The notes below the pieces were generated by a model. That model had not been told where the DNA came from. It saw only the letters and a program-made list of their open reading frames with translations, and did not search any database. A program made the position numbers and the translations under genes. 44,073 nucleotides of DNA from Sutterella sp. (GTDB lineage Bacteria; Pseudomonadota; Gammaproteobacteria; Burkholderiales; Burkholderiaceae_F), in NCBI RefSeq assembly GCF_030539355.1, contig NZ_JAUNSF010000015.1, positions 1-44,073 of the forward strand, read 5' to 3'. Shown piece after piece: positions 1 to 7,548 of the stretch (positions within the stretch are counted from its first letter, which is position 1; every line of letters starts with the position of its first letter).

Positions 1-552
1 GCCCTCGGCGCGCTGAGCGAGGAGCACCATCGCGGCGTAGCAGAAGGCCGACGCCCCTCCTTCGATGAGGCCCGTCGTGTCGGGCACGCCGCTGATGCTC
101 TCGGCGACCGTGAGCACAAGACCGGCGAAGCTCAGGATGAGCGCGGCCCAGTGGACGAGGCGGATCCGCTCGCGCCCCCAGAGGGCCGCAATGGTCATCA
201 CGATCACCGGCCCGAAGTAGTAGAGCACCGAGGCGAGCGAGACGCCCACGCGCCGGTAGGCGTCAAAGAGAAGCAGGGTGCTCCCGCCCATCGCGAGCCC
301 GGCGAGGAAGGAGAAGACGAGACCGCGCCTCGGATACCCATTCCCTTTCCGGGCCACGCGCAGCGCGACCGGCCCGAGAATGAGGATGCCGATCGCAAAG
401 CGCACGAGCACCAGCTGCTCGGTCGGGAGTTCAATGTACGAGGCGACGATGCCGTTGAATCCGAAGATGACGAGCGAGAGGATGTAGCAGAGCGCGGGGA
501 AATGCATCGGGGAAAGCCGGGGCGGTGACACAGATGGAAAGAGGTCCCTCAC
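1..552 (-). CDS. EamA/DMT-family transporter, C-terminus cut by window edge
   Basis: Integral membrane carrier of the drug/metabolite transporter superfamily; substrate unknown. Reading the minus strand, the protein is a run of hydrophobic helices starting near FPALCYILSLVIFG, with family-like stretches such as LVRFAIGILIL and VLYYFGPVIVMTIAALWGRE; roughly the first five or six helices are present and the rest lies beyond position 1. I chose a GTG start at 552 because a GGAGG sits four bases upstream (557-561). An in-frame ATG at 507 is the alternative but has no ribosome site. It is transcribed divergently from the LysR gene, so that regulator is the obvious candidate to control it. Family assignment is good; function is not known. 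Confidence 0.75.
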   Translation of the reverse strand, partial: MRDLFPSVSPPRLSPMHFPALCYILSLVIFGFNGIVASYIELPTEQLVLVRFAIGILILGPVALRVARKGNGYPRRGLVFSFLAGLAMGGSTLLLFDAYRRVGVSLASVLYYFGPVIVMTIAALWGRERIRLVHWAALILSFAGLVLTVAESISGVPDTTGLIEGGASAFCYAAMVLLAQRAEG

Positions 553-596
553 GGAACCTCCATCTCTCCGAGGTTATTCCTCCCCCGGTCAGAAGT

Positions 597-630
597 AAAA
601 CGAATGTTTAGAATGGCAGGCATTCGATTT
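597..630. promoter_or_regulatory. Inverted repeat in the DMT-LysR divergent region
   Basis: CGAATG (601-606) and CATTCG (621-626) form a perfect 6-base dyad with a 14-base spacer, flanked by A-rich and T-rich sequence that extends the symmetry with one mismatch. It lies 24 bases before the lysR start codon, between two divergent genes, which is where LysR-type proteins normally bind. That it is the site for this regulator is inference. Confidence 0.4.
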
Positions 631-654
631 ACTCATACCTGAGGTACCCCGTCC

Positions 655-1575
655 ATGCTCACTAAGTACCGGGCGCTCATCGCCGCCGTCGACACGGGGA
701 GCCTAACCCGCGCCGCGAAGAGCTGCTTCTGCACTCAGTCCGCCGCGAGCCGCATGATCCTCGACCTTGAGCGCGATCTTGGAATCAGGCTCCTTGACCG
801 CGGCCGACGAGGGGTCGTTCCGACCGACGACTGCCTGAGGCTCTTGCCGCGCATCCGGCGTCTCTGCGCCGAGGACGCCGCCGTGAAGGCCGAGGCCGCG
901 TCGATCCGCGGAGTCGAGACCGGCAGCGTCCGGATCGGTGCGATCTCGAGCATTGCGACCTTCTGGCTCCCGCCCGTGATCGCCGCCTTCGGGCGGGCGC
1001 ACCCGGGCATTGAGTTCGAGATCCTGATGGGCGACTACACCGAGATCGAGCGCTGGGTGACCGAGGGGCGCGTCGACTTCGGCTTCGTCGCCGAGCCGAC
1101 TGCGGGGAAGTTCGCGGCGCTTCCGCTCCATGATGACCGGCTGCTCGCGATCCTCCCGGAGAGCCACCCGCTTGCCGAGCAGCCGACCGTACGGCCCGAG
1201 GAACTCGCGCGCGAGCCCTTCATCCTGCTCGAGAAAGGGCGCGACGCCGAGATCAGCCGACTCTTTGAGGAGCGGAATCTCACGCCTGACGTCCGGTTCC
1301 GGACGTTCGACGACTATGCGCTCCTCGCCATGGTGGAAGCCGGGATCGGCACCGGGATCCTCCCCGAGTTGATCCTCGGGAGGCTCAACTACCGCGTGGC
1401 CGTGCGGCACGTGAGCGGTCTGCCCAGGAGAAGGCTCCTGCTGATCGCGGAGCCCGGAGCCATGCTCGGCGCGGCGACCCGGACGTTCCTCGAGGTCTTC
1501 GGCGAGGAACTGCGCGGCAAGCTGAGTCTCGACCCGGACGTCCCCGCCTTCCTCCGTGCTCTCACGAAGGAATGA
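655..1575 (+). CDS. LysR-family transcriptional regulator
   Basis: DNA-binding regulator of the LysR family, 306 residues, the usual length. The N-terminal winged helix-turn-helix is visible at residues 1-60 (LIAAVDTGSLTRAAKSCFCT followed by LERDLGIRLLDR), and the effector-binding domain runs from about residue 90 (VRIGAISSIATFWLPPVI) to 290. Divergent from the DMT transporter gene with an inverted repeat in the shared intergenic region; convergent with the AEC carrier gene, from which it is separated by only 21 bases and a hairpin. It probably controls the divergent transporter and itself; the effector is unknown. Confidence 0.9.
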   Translation: MLTKYRALIAAVDTGSLTRAAKSCFCTQSAASRMILDLERDLGIRLLDRGRRGVVPTDDCLRLLPRIRRLCAEDAAVKAEAASIRGVETGSVRIGAISSIATFWLPPVIAAFGRAHPGIEFEILMGDYTEIERWVTEGRVDFGFVAEPTAGKFAALPLHDDRLLAILPESHPLAEQPTVRPEELAREPFILLEKGRDAEISRLFEERNLTPDVRFRTFDDYALLAMVEAGIGTGILPELILGRLNYRVAVRHVSGLPRRRLLLIAEPGAMLGAATRTFLEVFGEELRGKLSLDPDVPAFLRALTKE

Positions 1576-1594
1576 GCGGACGGGAAATCCGCTC
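1574..1594. terminator. Hairpin between convergent lysR and AEC genes
   Basis: GAGCGGA (1574-1580) pairs perfectly with TCCGCTC (1588-1594) across a 7-base loop, exactly in the 21-base gap between two converging stop codons. No U-tract follows on either strand, so it may act as a weak bidirectional terminator or end-stabilising hairpin. Confidence 0.4.
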
Positions 1595-1596
1595 CG

Positions 1597-2535
1597 TCAG
1601 GCGAACCAGATGAGGATGAGCGCCGAGAGCGTGAAGATCGAGAGCAGCGTCTGCGCGGTCGTCACCGCCGCGACCGGCGGCGCGTTGCCGCCCATGGCGG
1701 CGGTCATCACGTAGCAGGACTGTGCCGTGGGCGAGGCGGCGAAAAGGAGCACCACGCCCGCGGCCGCCCCTGTGACGCCGAAGAACCAGACGCAGAGCGC
1801 GCCGAGGAGCGGCACGATGACGAGGCGCTGCAGCGACGTGGCGGCGATGAGGGAGAGGTTCTCGCGGATGGCGCCGATCTTCAAGGCCGCGCCGATCGTC
1901 AGGAGCCCCATCGAGAGCGAGGCGTTGGAGAGGTGCCTGAGGAAATCCACGCCGATCCGCGGCATCTCAAGCCCGCTCATGTTGAAGAGGAAGCCGAGCA
2001 TCGTGGCGATGATGAGCGGGTTCTTGAAGACCGCCTTGCAGGTCGTGACGAGAAGCTTCCTCTTGTCCGGCGCCCCTCCGCCCGTGCGGGCCGCGACCGC
2101 GGTGGCGAGCACCGCGACGGAGAGCGTGTTCGAGATCGGCACCCAGACGGACATCAGGAGCGCGAGGAGCGACATGCCCTCGTCGCCGCAGAAACGCATG
2201 CAGAGCGGAAAGCCGATGTAGGCGTTGTAGCGGAAGCCGCACTGAAAGAGCGAGGCGTGCGTGATCGGGTCGGCCTTGACGACGTAGCGGATGCACCAGG
2301 AGGTGAGCACCGCAAGGGCCATCGCACCGAGCCCGGCCGCGAGGAACTTCGCCGACCCCGCGAACGAGAAGTGCGAATTGGCCACCGAGAGAAAGAGCAT
2401 CGGCGGCAGGAGCACATTGAAGACGAGCACCTCGATGCCGCCCCAGAAGGACCTGGGAAAGGGCTTGAACTTCGCGAGCACAAAGCCGAGCAGGATGATC
2501 GCAAAGTCGGGAAGGACGGTGAGGACGCTTTCCAC
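1597..2535 (-). CDS. AEC (auxin efflux carrier) family transporter
   Basis: Integral inner-membrane carrier of the AEC family, 312 residues, normal length; bacterial members move dicarboxylates such as malate or malonate, but the substrate cannot be read from sequence. About ten hydrophobic segments are visible, starting at VLTVLPDFAIILLGFVLAKF and ending with TLLSIFTLSALILIW; the conserved QSCYVMTAAMGG region lies near the C-terminus. I chose the GTG at 2535 because an AGGAG lies six bases upstream; the open frame continues to an ATG at 2643 but the extra 36 residues are hydrophilic and unlike the family. It follows the yddG-like gene on the same strand with a 250-base gap. Confidence 0.85.
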   Translation of the reverse strand: MESVLTVLPDFAIILLGFVLAKFKPFPRSFWGGIEVLVFNVLLPPMLFLSVANSHFSFAGSAKFLAAGLGAMALAVLTSWCIRYVVKADPITHASLFQCGFRYNAYIGFPLCMRFCGDEGMSLLALLMSVWVPISNTLSVAVLATAVAARTGGGAPDKRKLLVTTCKAVFKNPLIIATMLGFLFNMSGLEMPRIGVDFLRHLSNASLSMGLLTIGAALKIGAIRENLSLIAATSLQRLVIVPLLGALCVWFFGVTGAAAGVVLLFAASPTAQSCYVMTAAMGGNAPPVAAVTTAQTLLSIFTLSALILIWFA

Positions 2536-2711
2536 GGGGTACTCCTTCTCTTGAGCCGCCTCCTGGGCTCGGTCTGGGTTGAATCTGAGGGGTGAATCAA
2601 CTGAGGATACGCCCGGGGGACACGCCTTTCCAATGCTTCTCATGAGAGAAGTTACTCAGGACAGACCCGGCCCGCTCAGAAAAGTCTCATCCGGGGAACG
2701 AACGGGAAATG

Positions 2712-2745
2712 TTCCGGGATCCACCGCTGCAGAGGATTCCCGGAA
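2712..2745 (-). terminator. Possible terminator after the proximal yddG-like gene
   Basis: TTCCGGGA (2712-2719) and TCCCGGAA (2738-2745) form a perfect 8-base stem around an 18-base loop, about 40 bases past the stop codon of the minus-strand gene at 2786. The U-tract on the minus strand is weak (ATTT), so termination is uncertain. A smaller dyad, TTTCGC-GA-GCGAAA, lies at 2753-2766. Confidence 0.35.
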
Positions 2746-2785
2746 AGCATAGTTTCGCGAGCGAAAGGTTTTCCCTTGAGCCCGA

Positions 2786-3742
2786 TCAGATTTCCTTTTC
2801 GCCCCCGGCAGCCCTCTGAAGCGCCTCGCGCTTTTTAAGCGCCCGCACGCCGCGGTCGGTGGCGTCCCAGCAGAGGAGCGACCCCGCGACCACCATGGCG
2901 ACGCCCGTCCAGAAGGTGGCGTCTAGCTCCGCGCCGATCCAGATCACCGCGAAGAGACAGGAGAGGACCGGGGTGAAGTAGGAGGCGAGCGCAAGGAGCG
3001 TGACGTTGCCCTTGGCGACGCCGTGCGACCAGGCGGCGTACGCTCCGCCGATCGCGATGCCGCCGAAGATGACGCTCACGATGCCGTGGCCGCTCGACTC
3101 GCCGATCGCCTCGGTGCCGATGCCGAGCGCCCAGAGCGTGGCGTAGATCGCGAGGTCGATCGCGAAGACGATGGTGGCGAGGTTCGAGTTCCCGCCCCAG
3201 GCCTTCGTCATGCTCGAAAAGGCGGCCCAGGAGAGCGCGGCACCGAGCGCGAGGATGTAGCTCAAGGAATGCTCGGCGAGTCTCGCCGCGAACCCCGCGG
3301 CCGAGAAGCCCTCCTCGCCCGCGAGGATGTGGATGATGCCGGCGAAGGCGAGGAGCACGCCCGGCACGATCCACCAGCGGGTCCGAACCCCATTGAAGAG
3401 CACGGCGAAGAGGAGCGTGAGCGCGGGCCAGAGGTAGTTGACCATCCCGACCTCCATCGTCTGCTTGCCGCCCGCGGAGAAGAAGATCGCAAGGCAGAAG
3501 CAGAGCGAGGAGATGTTCGCCATCGGCATCCCGAGGAAGAGATAGCGGCGGTCGACGGTCGAGAGCTTCGGGATGCCCACGACGAGGAAGAGGCAGATGA
3601 CAGAGACCGTGTAGAGGAGCGTCTGCCCCTGTGCAAGACCGAAGCCCTCGGCGATGCCGCGCACGAGCGCGACGCCCATGCCCCAGCAGACGGGGGCGAG
3701 GAGTCCGATGAGAGTGGCGCGCTGAGAGGCCTCGATGGTCAT
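2786..3742 (-). CDS. yddG: YddG-type aromatic amino acid exporter, copy A
   Basis: Ten-helix DMT-superfamily permease resembling E. coli YddG, which exports aromatic amino acids across the inner membrane; 318 residues. Hallmarks shared with YddG as I recall it are ATLIGL near the N-terminus, EVGMVNYLWPALTLLFAVLFNG near residue 97 onward, GNVTLLALASYFTPVLSC near residue 242 and AGSLLCW near 285. A close paralogue lies at 6249-7232, and the two flank a flavin reductase in the same orientation. Such pairing suggests movement of an aromatic substrate or product of the reductase rather than simple amino acid efflux; that is inference. No obvious ribosome site precedes the ATG. Confidence 0.8.
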   Translation of the reverse strand: MTIEASQRATLIGLLAPVCWGMGVALVRGIAEGFGLAQGQTLLYTVSVICLFLVVGIPKLSTVDRRYLFLGMPMANISSLCFCLAIFFSAGGKQTMEVGMVNYLWPALTLLFAVLFNGVRTRWWIVPGVLLAFAGIIHILAGEEGFSAAGFAARLAEHSLSYILALGAALSWAAFSSMTKAWGGNSNLATIVFAIDLAIYATLWALGIGTEAIGESSGHGIVSVIFGGIAIGGAYAAWSHGVAKGNVTLLALASYFTPVLSCLFAVIWIGAELDATFWTGVAMVVAGSLLCWDATDRGVRALKKREALQRAAGGEKEI

Positions 3743-3800
3743 GATTCCGGGGATGGGATGAGGTTGAAGGTACTGCAGGTCTGCGGAGTCTAGCGCTTCC

Positions 3801-3840
3801 CAAAAAATGAGGCACCGCGGTCACCCGCGATGCCTCATTC
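3801..3840 (-). terminator. Strong intrinsic terminator of the FMN/FAD reductase gene
   Basis: A 15-base stem (3806-3820 with 3825-3839, one mismatch) with a four-base loop is followed on the minus strand by six T residues (the A-run at 3802-3807). It lies 40-80 bases after the reductase stop codon and separates it from the downstream yddG-like gene. Confidence 0.85.
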
Positions 3841-3847
3841 AGGCTGC

Positions 3848-3867
3848 GAGTCCTCCGGGGAGGACTC
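3848..3867. repeat. Perfect hairpin just after the reductase stop codon
   Basis: GAGTCCTCC-GG-GGAGGACTC is a perfect 9-base inverted repeat only 12 bases past the reductase stop codon and just before the intrinsic terminator. It may protect the mRNA 3' end; function unknown. Confidence 0.5.
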
Positions 3868-3879
3868 AGGCTTCAGTCA

Positions 3880-6042
3880 TCAGAGACCGAGCGCGCTCTT
3901 CGCAGCGATGCGGCCGAACGTGATCACGTCCGCCGTGGCGTTTCCGCCGAGACGGTTCGAGCCATGGATGCCGCCGGCGACTTCACCCGCGGCGTAGAGA
4001 CCCGGGATCACGTTGCCCTTGGTGTCGACCACCTGAGCCTTCGGGTTGATCAGCAGACCGCCCATGGTGTGGTGAATCGAGGGAGCGCGGGGCGTCGCAT
4101 AGAACGGGCCCTTCTCGATCTTGCGGTCGAAGAGCTTGCGGCCGAACTTCGGATCGTTCTTGTCCTCGACCATCTTGTTGTACTCGGCGACCGTCTTCTC
4201 AAGGTTGGCGGCCGGCATGCCGAGCTGGCCGGCGAGGTCGGCGAGCGTCTCGCCCTTGTAGATGCGGCCGATCTTCACGAGCACCTCGACCTCCTCGGCG
4301 AAGCTGTTGAACTTCTGCACGATGGAGGAATCGTTGATGTCGTAGCACATGCCGTCGGGCTGCTTCTTGATGGCGGCGACGAACTCGTCGCGGCGGGCGT
4401 CCTCCTTCACGAAGCGCTCGCCGTTCTTGTTCACATCGATCACGTCGTCAAGGCCGCTCATCTTGCGGGCGCGGCCCTGGAGGGTGCCGGTGCCCGGGGT
4501 GGCGAGCGGATAGACCTGGACGTAGTTCATGCCGGTCGTGTCGGCGCCGATCTTCTCGGCCATGATGATGCCGTCGCCAGTGGCGCCGGGCTGGTTGGTC
4601 GACACCATGTCGGGCGTGAGGACCGGCGAGGACTTCTGACGGAGTTCCTTGTTCTGGCTGTAGCCGCCCGTGGCAAGGATGACGCCGTGGCCGCCGATGA
4701 AGCGGTAGTCATTGCCGAGCGTGTCGGTGGCGCGGACGCCCACGACCTTGCCGTCGCGAACGATGAGTTCCTCGGCCTTCATGCCGGTGATGATCTTGGC
4801 GCCCTGCTTGACGGCCGCCTCATAGAGCGGGCCGACGAGGCCGGTGCCGGCCGGAGCGTTCACCTGGTGCGTGCGCTGCCAGAGCGCGCCGGCGCCCTGG
4901 CTCACGCGGTCAAGGACCGGCGTGCCGAGGGTCTCCATCCACTGGAGCGTCGGGAGCACGTTCTCGGAGTAGGTGCGGATGAGCGGAATGAGGCCAACCT
5001 TGTCGCCGCCGTTGTAGGTCTGCAGGGCGTGCCACTCGGGGCAGTCGAAGAGCGACTTGCTGCCGGACTTGAGATAGGCCTCGTACTTCGCCTTCACGTC
5101 GGCGATGAGCTTGGCGTGATCCTCACTGACGGGCTTCTCGCTGATCGCCTTGACGACGGCGTCCTTGAGGGTCTCCGTCATCGGCAGGGCCTTCTGGCGG
5201 TCCGGGTCGGCGGCGTTGAAGGCGCTCGCGCAGCGCAGCGTGTTGCCGCCGATCACGGGCATCTTCTCGAGCACGACGACGCGGTACTTGCCGTTCTCGG
5301 TGGCCGTGACGGCCGCGGAGAGACCGGCGCCGCCCGAGCCGACGATCACGAGGTCGTACTTCTCCTCCTTCGTGCCGGCGAACTTCTCGCCCTGCACGGG
5401 AACCGGAGCCTGGAGGGCGGCAAGGTTGACGCCGCTCTGCGCGACCGCGTCGCCCACGGCCTTCTTGAAGGCGCCGCTCGTCACGGTCGCGCCGGCGATG
5501 GCGTCAACGTTGAGGGTCTGGTGGTCAATGACCTGCTTCGTGAGCTGATCGATCGCCATGGCGCCCATGAAACGGGTCTCGTTGTGACCCGGGACCTTGA
5601 TGTCGGTGATGCGGTCGGCCGAGACGGTGACCTCGACGTTGAGGTAGCCGTTGTTGCCGTAGGCAGCGGCCTTGTAGGTGCCCGGCTTGAACTGCGCCTT
5701 GGCCGGGGCCTTGCCGGCGGCCTTGTCAAGCGCGTTCTGGACGGCGAGCAGGATCGCCTTTGACGAAACGGTGGCGCCCGTGACGGTGTCGACCTTGGCA
5801 TTGCCGGCCTTCACGACGGCGGCCGGGATCTGCTCGACCGCGAGCGAGCCGATGCCCTGGGTCTCCTTGTTCTCGACGACCTTGACGGCGGTGACCTTTC
5901 CGTTGTCGACGGTTACGTCAACGACGACCGGGCCGTTGTGGCCCGCGACGGTCTCGTGATAGGTGGCGGCGGAAGCCGCGATGCACATTGCGCCGAGCGC
6001 AAGGCCGACGGCCGTGGAAACGGCGACATGAGTGGTCTTCAT
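3880..6042 (-). CDS. Exported fumarate/urocanate-reductase-like flavoprotein with two FMN-binding domains
   Basis: Periplasmic FAD-dependent reductase of the flavocytochrome c/UrdA superfamily, 720 residues. A Sec signal peptide (residues 1-25, ending AASA) leads into two successive FMN_bind domains, about 28-108 and 120-200, each with a covalent-flavin motif, DTVTGAT (85-91) and DAIAGAT (180-186), the type that ApbE flavinylates on threonine. The FAD domain starts near 229 (GSGGAG, 235-240). Catalytic-core motifs are present: RFVKEDARRD (proton-shuttle arginine), HHTMGG and SNRLGGNA. No haem CxxCH is visible. The substrate is probably an alpha,beta-unsaturated carboxylate, but fumarate, urocanate or an aryl acrylate cannot be told apart here. 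The ATG at 6042 has AGGAG upstream; a longer frame to 6156 would destroy the signal peptide. A strong terminator follows. Confidence 0.88.
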   Translation of the reverse strand: MKTTHVAVSTAVGLALGAMCIAASAATYHETVAGHNGPVVVDVTVDNGKVTAVKVVENKETQGIGSLAVEQIPAAVVKAGNAKVDTVTGATVSSKAILLAVQNALDKAAGKAPAKAQFKPGTYKAAAYGNNGYLNVEVTVSADRITDIKVPGHNETRFMGAMAIDQLTKQVIDHQTLNVDAIAGATVTSGAFKKAVGDAVAQSGVNLAALQAPVPVQGEKFAGTKEEKYDLVIVGSGGAGLSAAVTATENGKYRVVVLEKMPVIGGNTLRCASAFNAADPDRQKALPMTETLKDAVVKAISEKPVSEDHAKLIADVKAKYEAYLKSGSKSLFDCPEWHALQTYNGGDKVGLIPLIRTYSENVLPTLQWMETLGTPVLDRVSQGAGALWQRTHQVNAPAGTGLVGPLYEAAVKQGAKIITGMKAEELIVRDGKVVGVRATDTLGNDYRFIGGHGVILATGGYSQNKELRQKSSPVLTPDMVSTNQPGATGDGIIMAEKIGADTTGMNYVQVYPLATPGTGTLQGRARKMSGLDDVIDVNKNGERFVKEDARRDEFVAAIKKQPDGMCYDINDSSIVQKFNSFAEEVEVLVKIGRIYKGETLADLAGQLGMPAANLEKTVAEYNKMVEDKNDPKFGRKLFDRKIEKGPFYATPRAPSIHHTMGGLLINPKAQVVDTKGNVIPGLYAAGEVAGGIHGSNRLGGNATADVITFGRIAAKSALGL

Positions 6043-6198
6043 GTTTCTCTCCTTGATTTGCAGTGATGCATTGCCCTGGCCGCGGTCTCTCCCGTCGGGT
6101 TGTGTGACCCGAAATCTGCCGCGGCTCGGCAAAGGGGGATTTACGATATACCCCACAGTTCAAGGAAAAACCTTTAACTACTTAAAGATTTTCCTTTC

Positions 6199-6231
6199 AG
6201 AGAAAGAAACTTCCCTCCCGTCCGGAAGGAA
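6199..6231 (-). terminator. Probable terminator of the distal yddG-like gene
   Basis: On the minus strand, 18 bases past the stop codon, TTCCTTCC pairs with GGGAGGGAA (one G-U pair; 6211-6231 on the window) and is followed by a T-rich run, TTTCTTTCTCT (6199-6210). This separates the yddG-like copy B from the reductase, so the reductase likely has its own promoter between about 6050 and 6200. Confidence 0.6.
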
Positions 6232-6248
6232 CTGAAGTCAGACGGATG

Positions 6249-7232
6249 TCAGGCCTTCCCGCGGTGCATCGCCTTGCGCCAGAGCTCGTTCGCGGCCGAG
6301 GTGCGGCCTTCCTGCTCGAGCTTTCTCAGGGCCTTCATGCCGCGGCCGGTGGCGTCCCAGCAGAGGAGCGACCCGGCCACGACGAGCGCGACGCCCTCCC
6401 AGAATGTGGTGTCGAGCACGGCGCCGATCCACACGACGGCGAAAAGGCAGGAGAGCACCGGCGTGAAGTAGGAGACAAGCGCGAGGACGGCGACGTTGCC
6501 CTTCGCGACGCCGTACGTCCAGGCGGCGTAGGAGCCGCCCACGGCGATGCCGCCGAGGATCACGCTCACGATGCCGTGGCCCGTGGGCTCGCCCACGGCC
6601 TCGGTGCCGAAGCCGAGGAGCCAGAAGGTGCCGAAGACGGTCGCGTTGATCATGAAGATCATGGTCGAGATGTTCGTATTGCCGCCCCAGGCGCGGGTCA
6701 TGCTCGAGAAGGCCGACCAGGTGAGCGCCGAGCCGACCGCGAAGATGTAGCTCACCGGGTGCTCGGCGAGGCGCCCGAGGAAGCCGGCGACGGAGAAGCC
6801 CTCCTCGCCCGCGAGTATGTGGACGATGCCGGCGAAGGCGACCGCCACTCCCGGCACGATCCACCAGCGCGTGCGCACGCCGTTGAAGAGCACGGCGAAG
6901 AGCAGCACGAGCGCGGGCCAGAGGTAGTTGACCATCGCCACCTCCATCGTCTGCTTGCCGCCCGTGGAGAAGAAGATCGCGAGACAGAAGCAGAGCGACG
7001 AGGAACTCGCCGTCGGCAGCCCGATGAAGAGGTACCGCCTGTCGATCGTCGAGAGCTTCGGGATCCCGACGGTGAAAAAGAGGCAGGTGATCGCCACTAA
7101 ATAAAGAAGCGTCTGGCCCTGGGCGAGGCCGAAGCCCTCGGCGATGCCCCGCACTAGCGAGACGCCCATGCCCCAGCAGACGGGGGCGAGAAGACCGATG
7201 AGAGTGGCGCTGCGCGCCGGATCGCTTGACAT
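6249..7232 (-). CDS. yddG: YddG-type aromatic amino acid exporter, copy B
   Basis: Second YddG-like DMT permease, 327 residues, very similar along its whole length to copy A at 2786-3742 (shared GLLAPVCWGMG, RGIAEGFGLAQGQTLLY, GGKQTMEV, NGVRTRWWIVPGV, YFTPVLSCLFAV, AGSLLCWDAT). Differences are scattered conservative changes plus a basic C-terminal extension of about 10 residues. Ten hydrophobic helices are visible. Same strand as the reductase and copy A, giving a permease-reductase-permease arrangement. No good ribosome site precedes the ATG at 7232. Likely exports or exchanges an aromatic compound; whether the two copies differ in specificity is unknown. Confidence 0.8.
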   Translation of the reverse strand: MSSDPARSATLIGLLAPVCWGMGVSLVRGIAEGFGLAQGQTLLYLVAITCLFFTVGIPKLSTIDRRYLFIGLPTASSSSLCFCLAIFFSTGGKQTMEVAMVNYLWPALVLLFAVLFNGVRTRWWIVPGVAVAFAGIVHILAGEEGFSVAGFLGRLAEHPVSYIFAVGSALTWSAFSSMTRAWGGNTNISTMIFMINATVFGTFWLLGFGTEAVGEPTGHGIVSVILGGIAVGGSYAAWTYGVAKGNVAVLALVSYFTPVLSCLFAVVWIGAVLDTTFWEGVALVVAGSLLCWDATGRGMKALRKLEQEGRTSAANELWRKAMHRGKA

Positions 7233-7399
7233 GACGGAGAAGGAAAAGTTCTTCGGGGACCTGAACCGTTGCGGCGCCCGGGCCTGTCCCGGATCGCGGT
7301 GGATCGAAGTGTAGTCACTTCCACCTAGAAAGAGGAGGTCCTCCGGAGCCAGTCCGGACTCCGGAAATCCCGGGCGAAATTTTTTCGAAATAGGAAAAG

Positions 7400-7428
7400 A
7401 AATTCCTTCGCCCTGGGGAAAGGAATTT
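7400..7428. promoter_or_regulatory. Operator-like dyad overlapping a -35 box
   Basis: AAATTCCTT (7400-7408) and AAGGAATTT (7420-7428) are a perfect 9-base inverted repeat with an 11-base spacer. Half-site centres are 20 bases (two helical turns) apart. The right arm covers the first bases of the -35 hexamer at 7427, so a bound dimer would compete with RNA polymerase. The binding protein is unknown. Confidence 0.65.
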
Positions 7429-7454
7429 GCATTCTGCCGAGTTACATGTATAAT
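7427..7454 (+). promoter_or_regulatory. Sigma-70-type promoter of the acidic-tail protein gene
   Basis: TTGCAT at 7427-7432 and a perfect TATAAT at 7449-7454 with a 16-base spacer. This predicts a transcript start near 7461 and a leader of about 90 bases before the ATG at 7549, which has AAGGAG seven bases upstream. Confidence 0.75.
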
Positions 7455-7548
7455 GATACTGAAGAGTGACGCAATGAACCTGTGAGCGACCCCGGGCGGA
7501 GGTCACGATCCCCTCACCGACCGGAGTCAGAGAGACAAGGAGAAAGAC

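Larger units (their letters stand above)
7233..7548. other. 316-base divergent intergenic region
   Basis: No gene fits here. It holds an inverted repeat TCCGGAG-N10-CTCCGGA (7342-7365), a T-rich hairpin near 7374-7386, and then the promoter and operator of the rightward gene at 7549, listed separately. The promoter of the leftward yddG-like gene must also lie here but I could not identify it. Confidence 0.5.

Noticed and set aside
3964..5763. 599-codon plus-strand open frame antisense to the FMN/FAD reductase
   Set aside because: It is a shadow of a high-GC gene: repetitive Ala/Val/Leu/Asp/His composition, no recognisable motif, and the minus-strand frame has a signal peptide and catalytic motifs.
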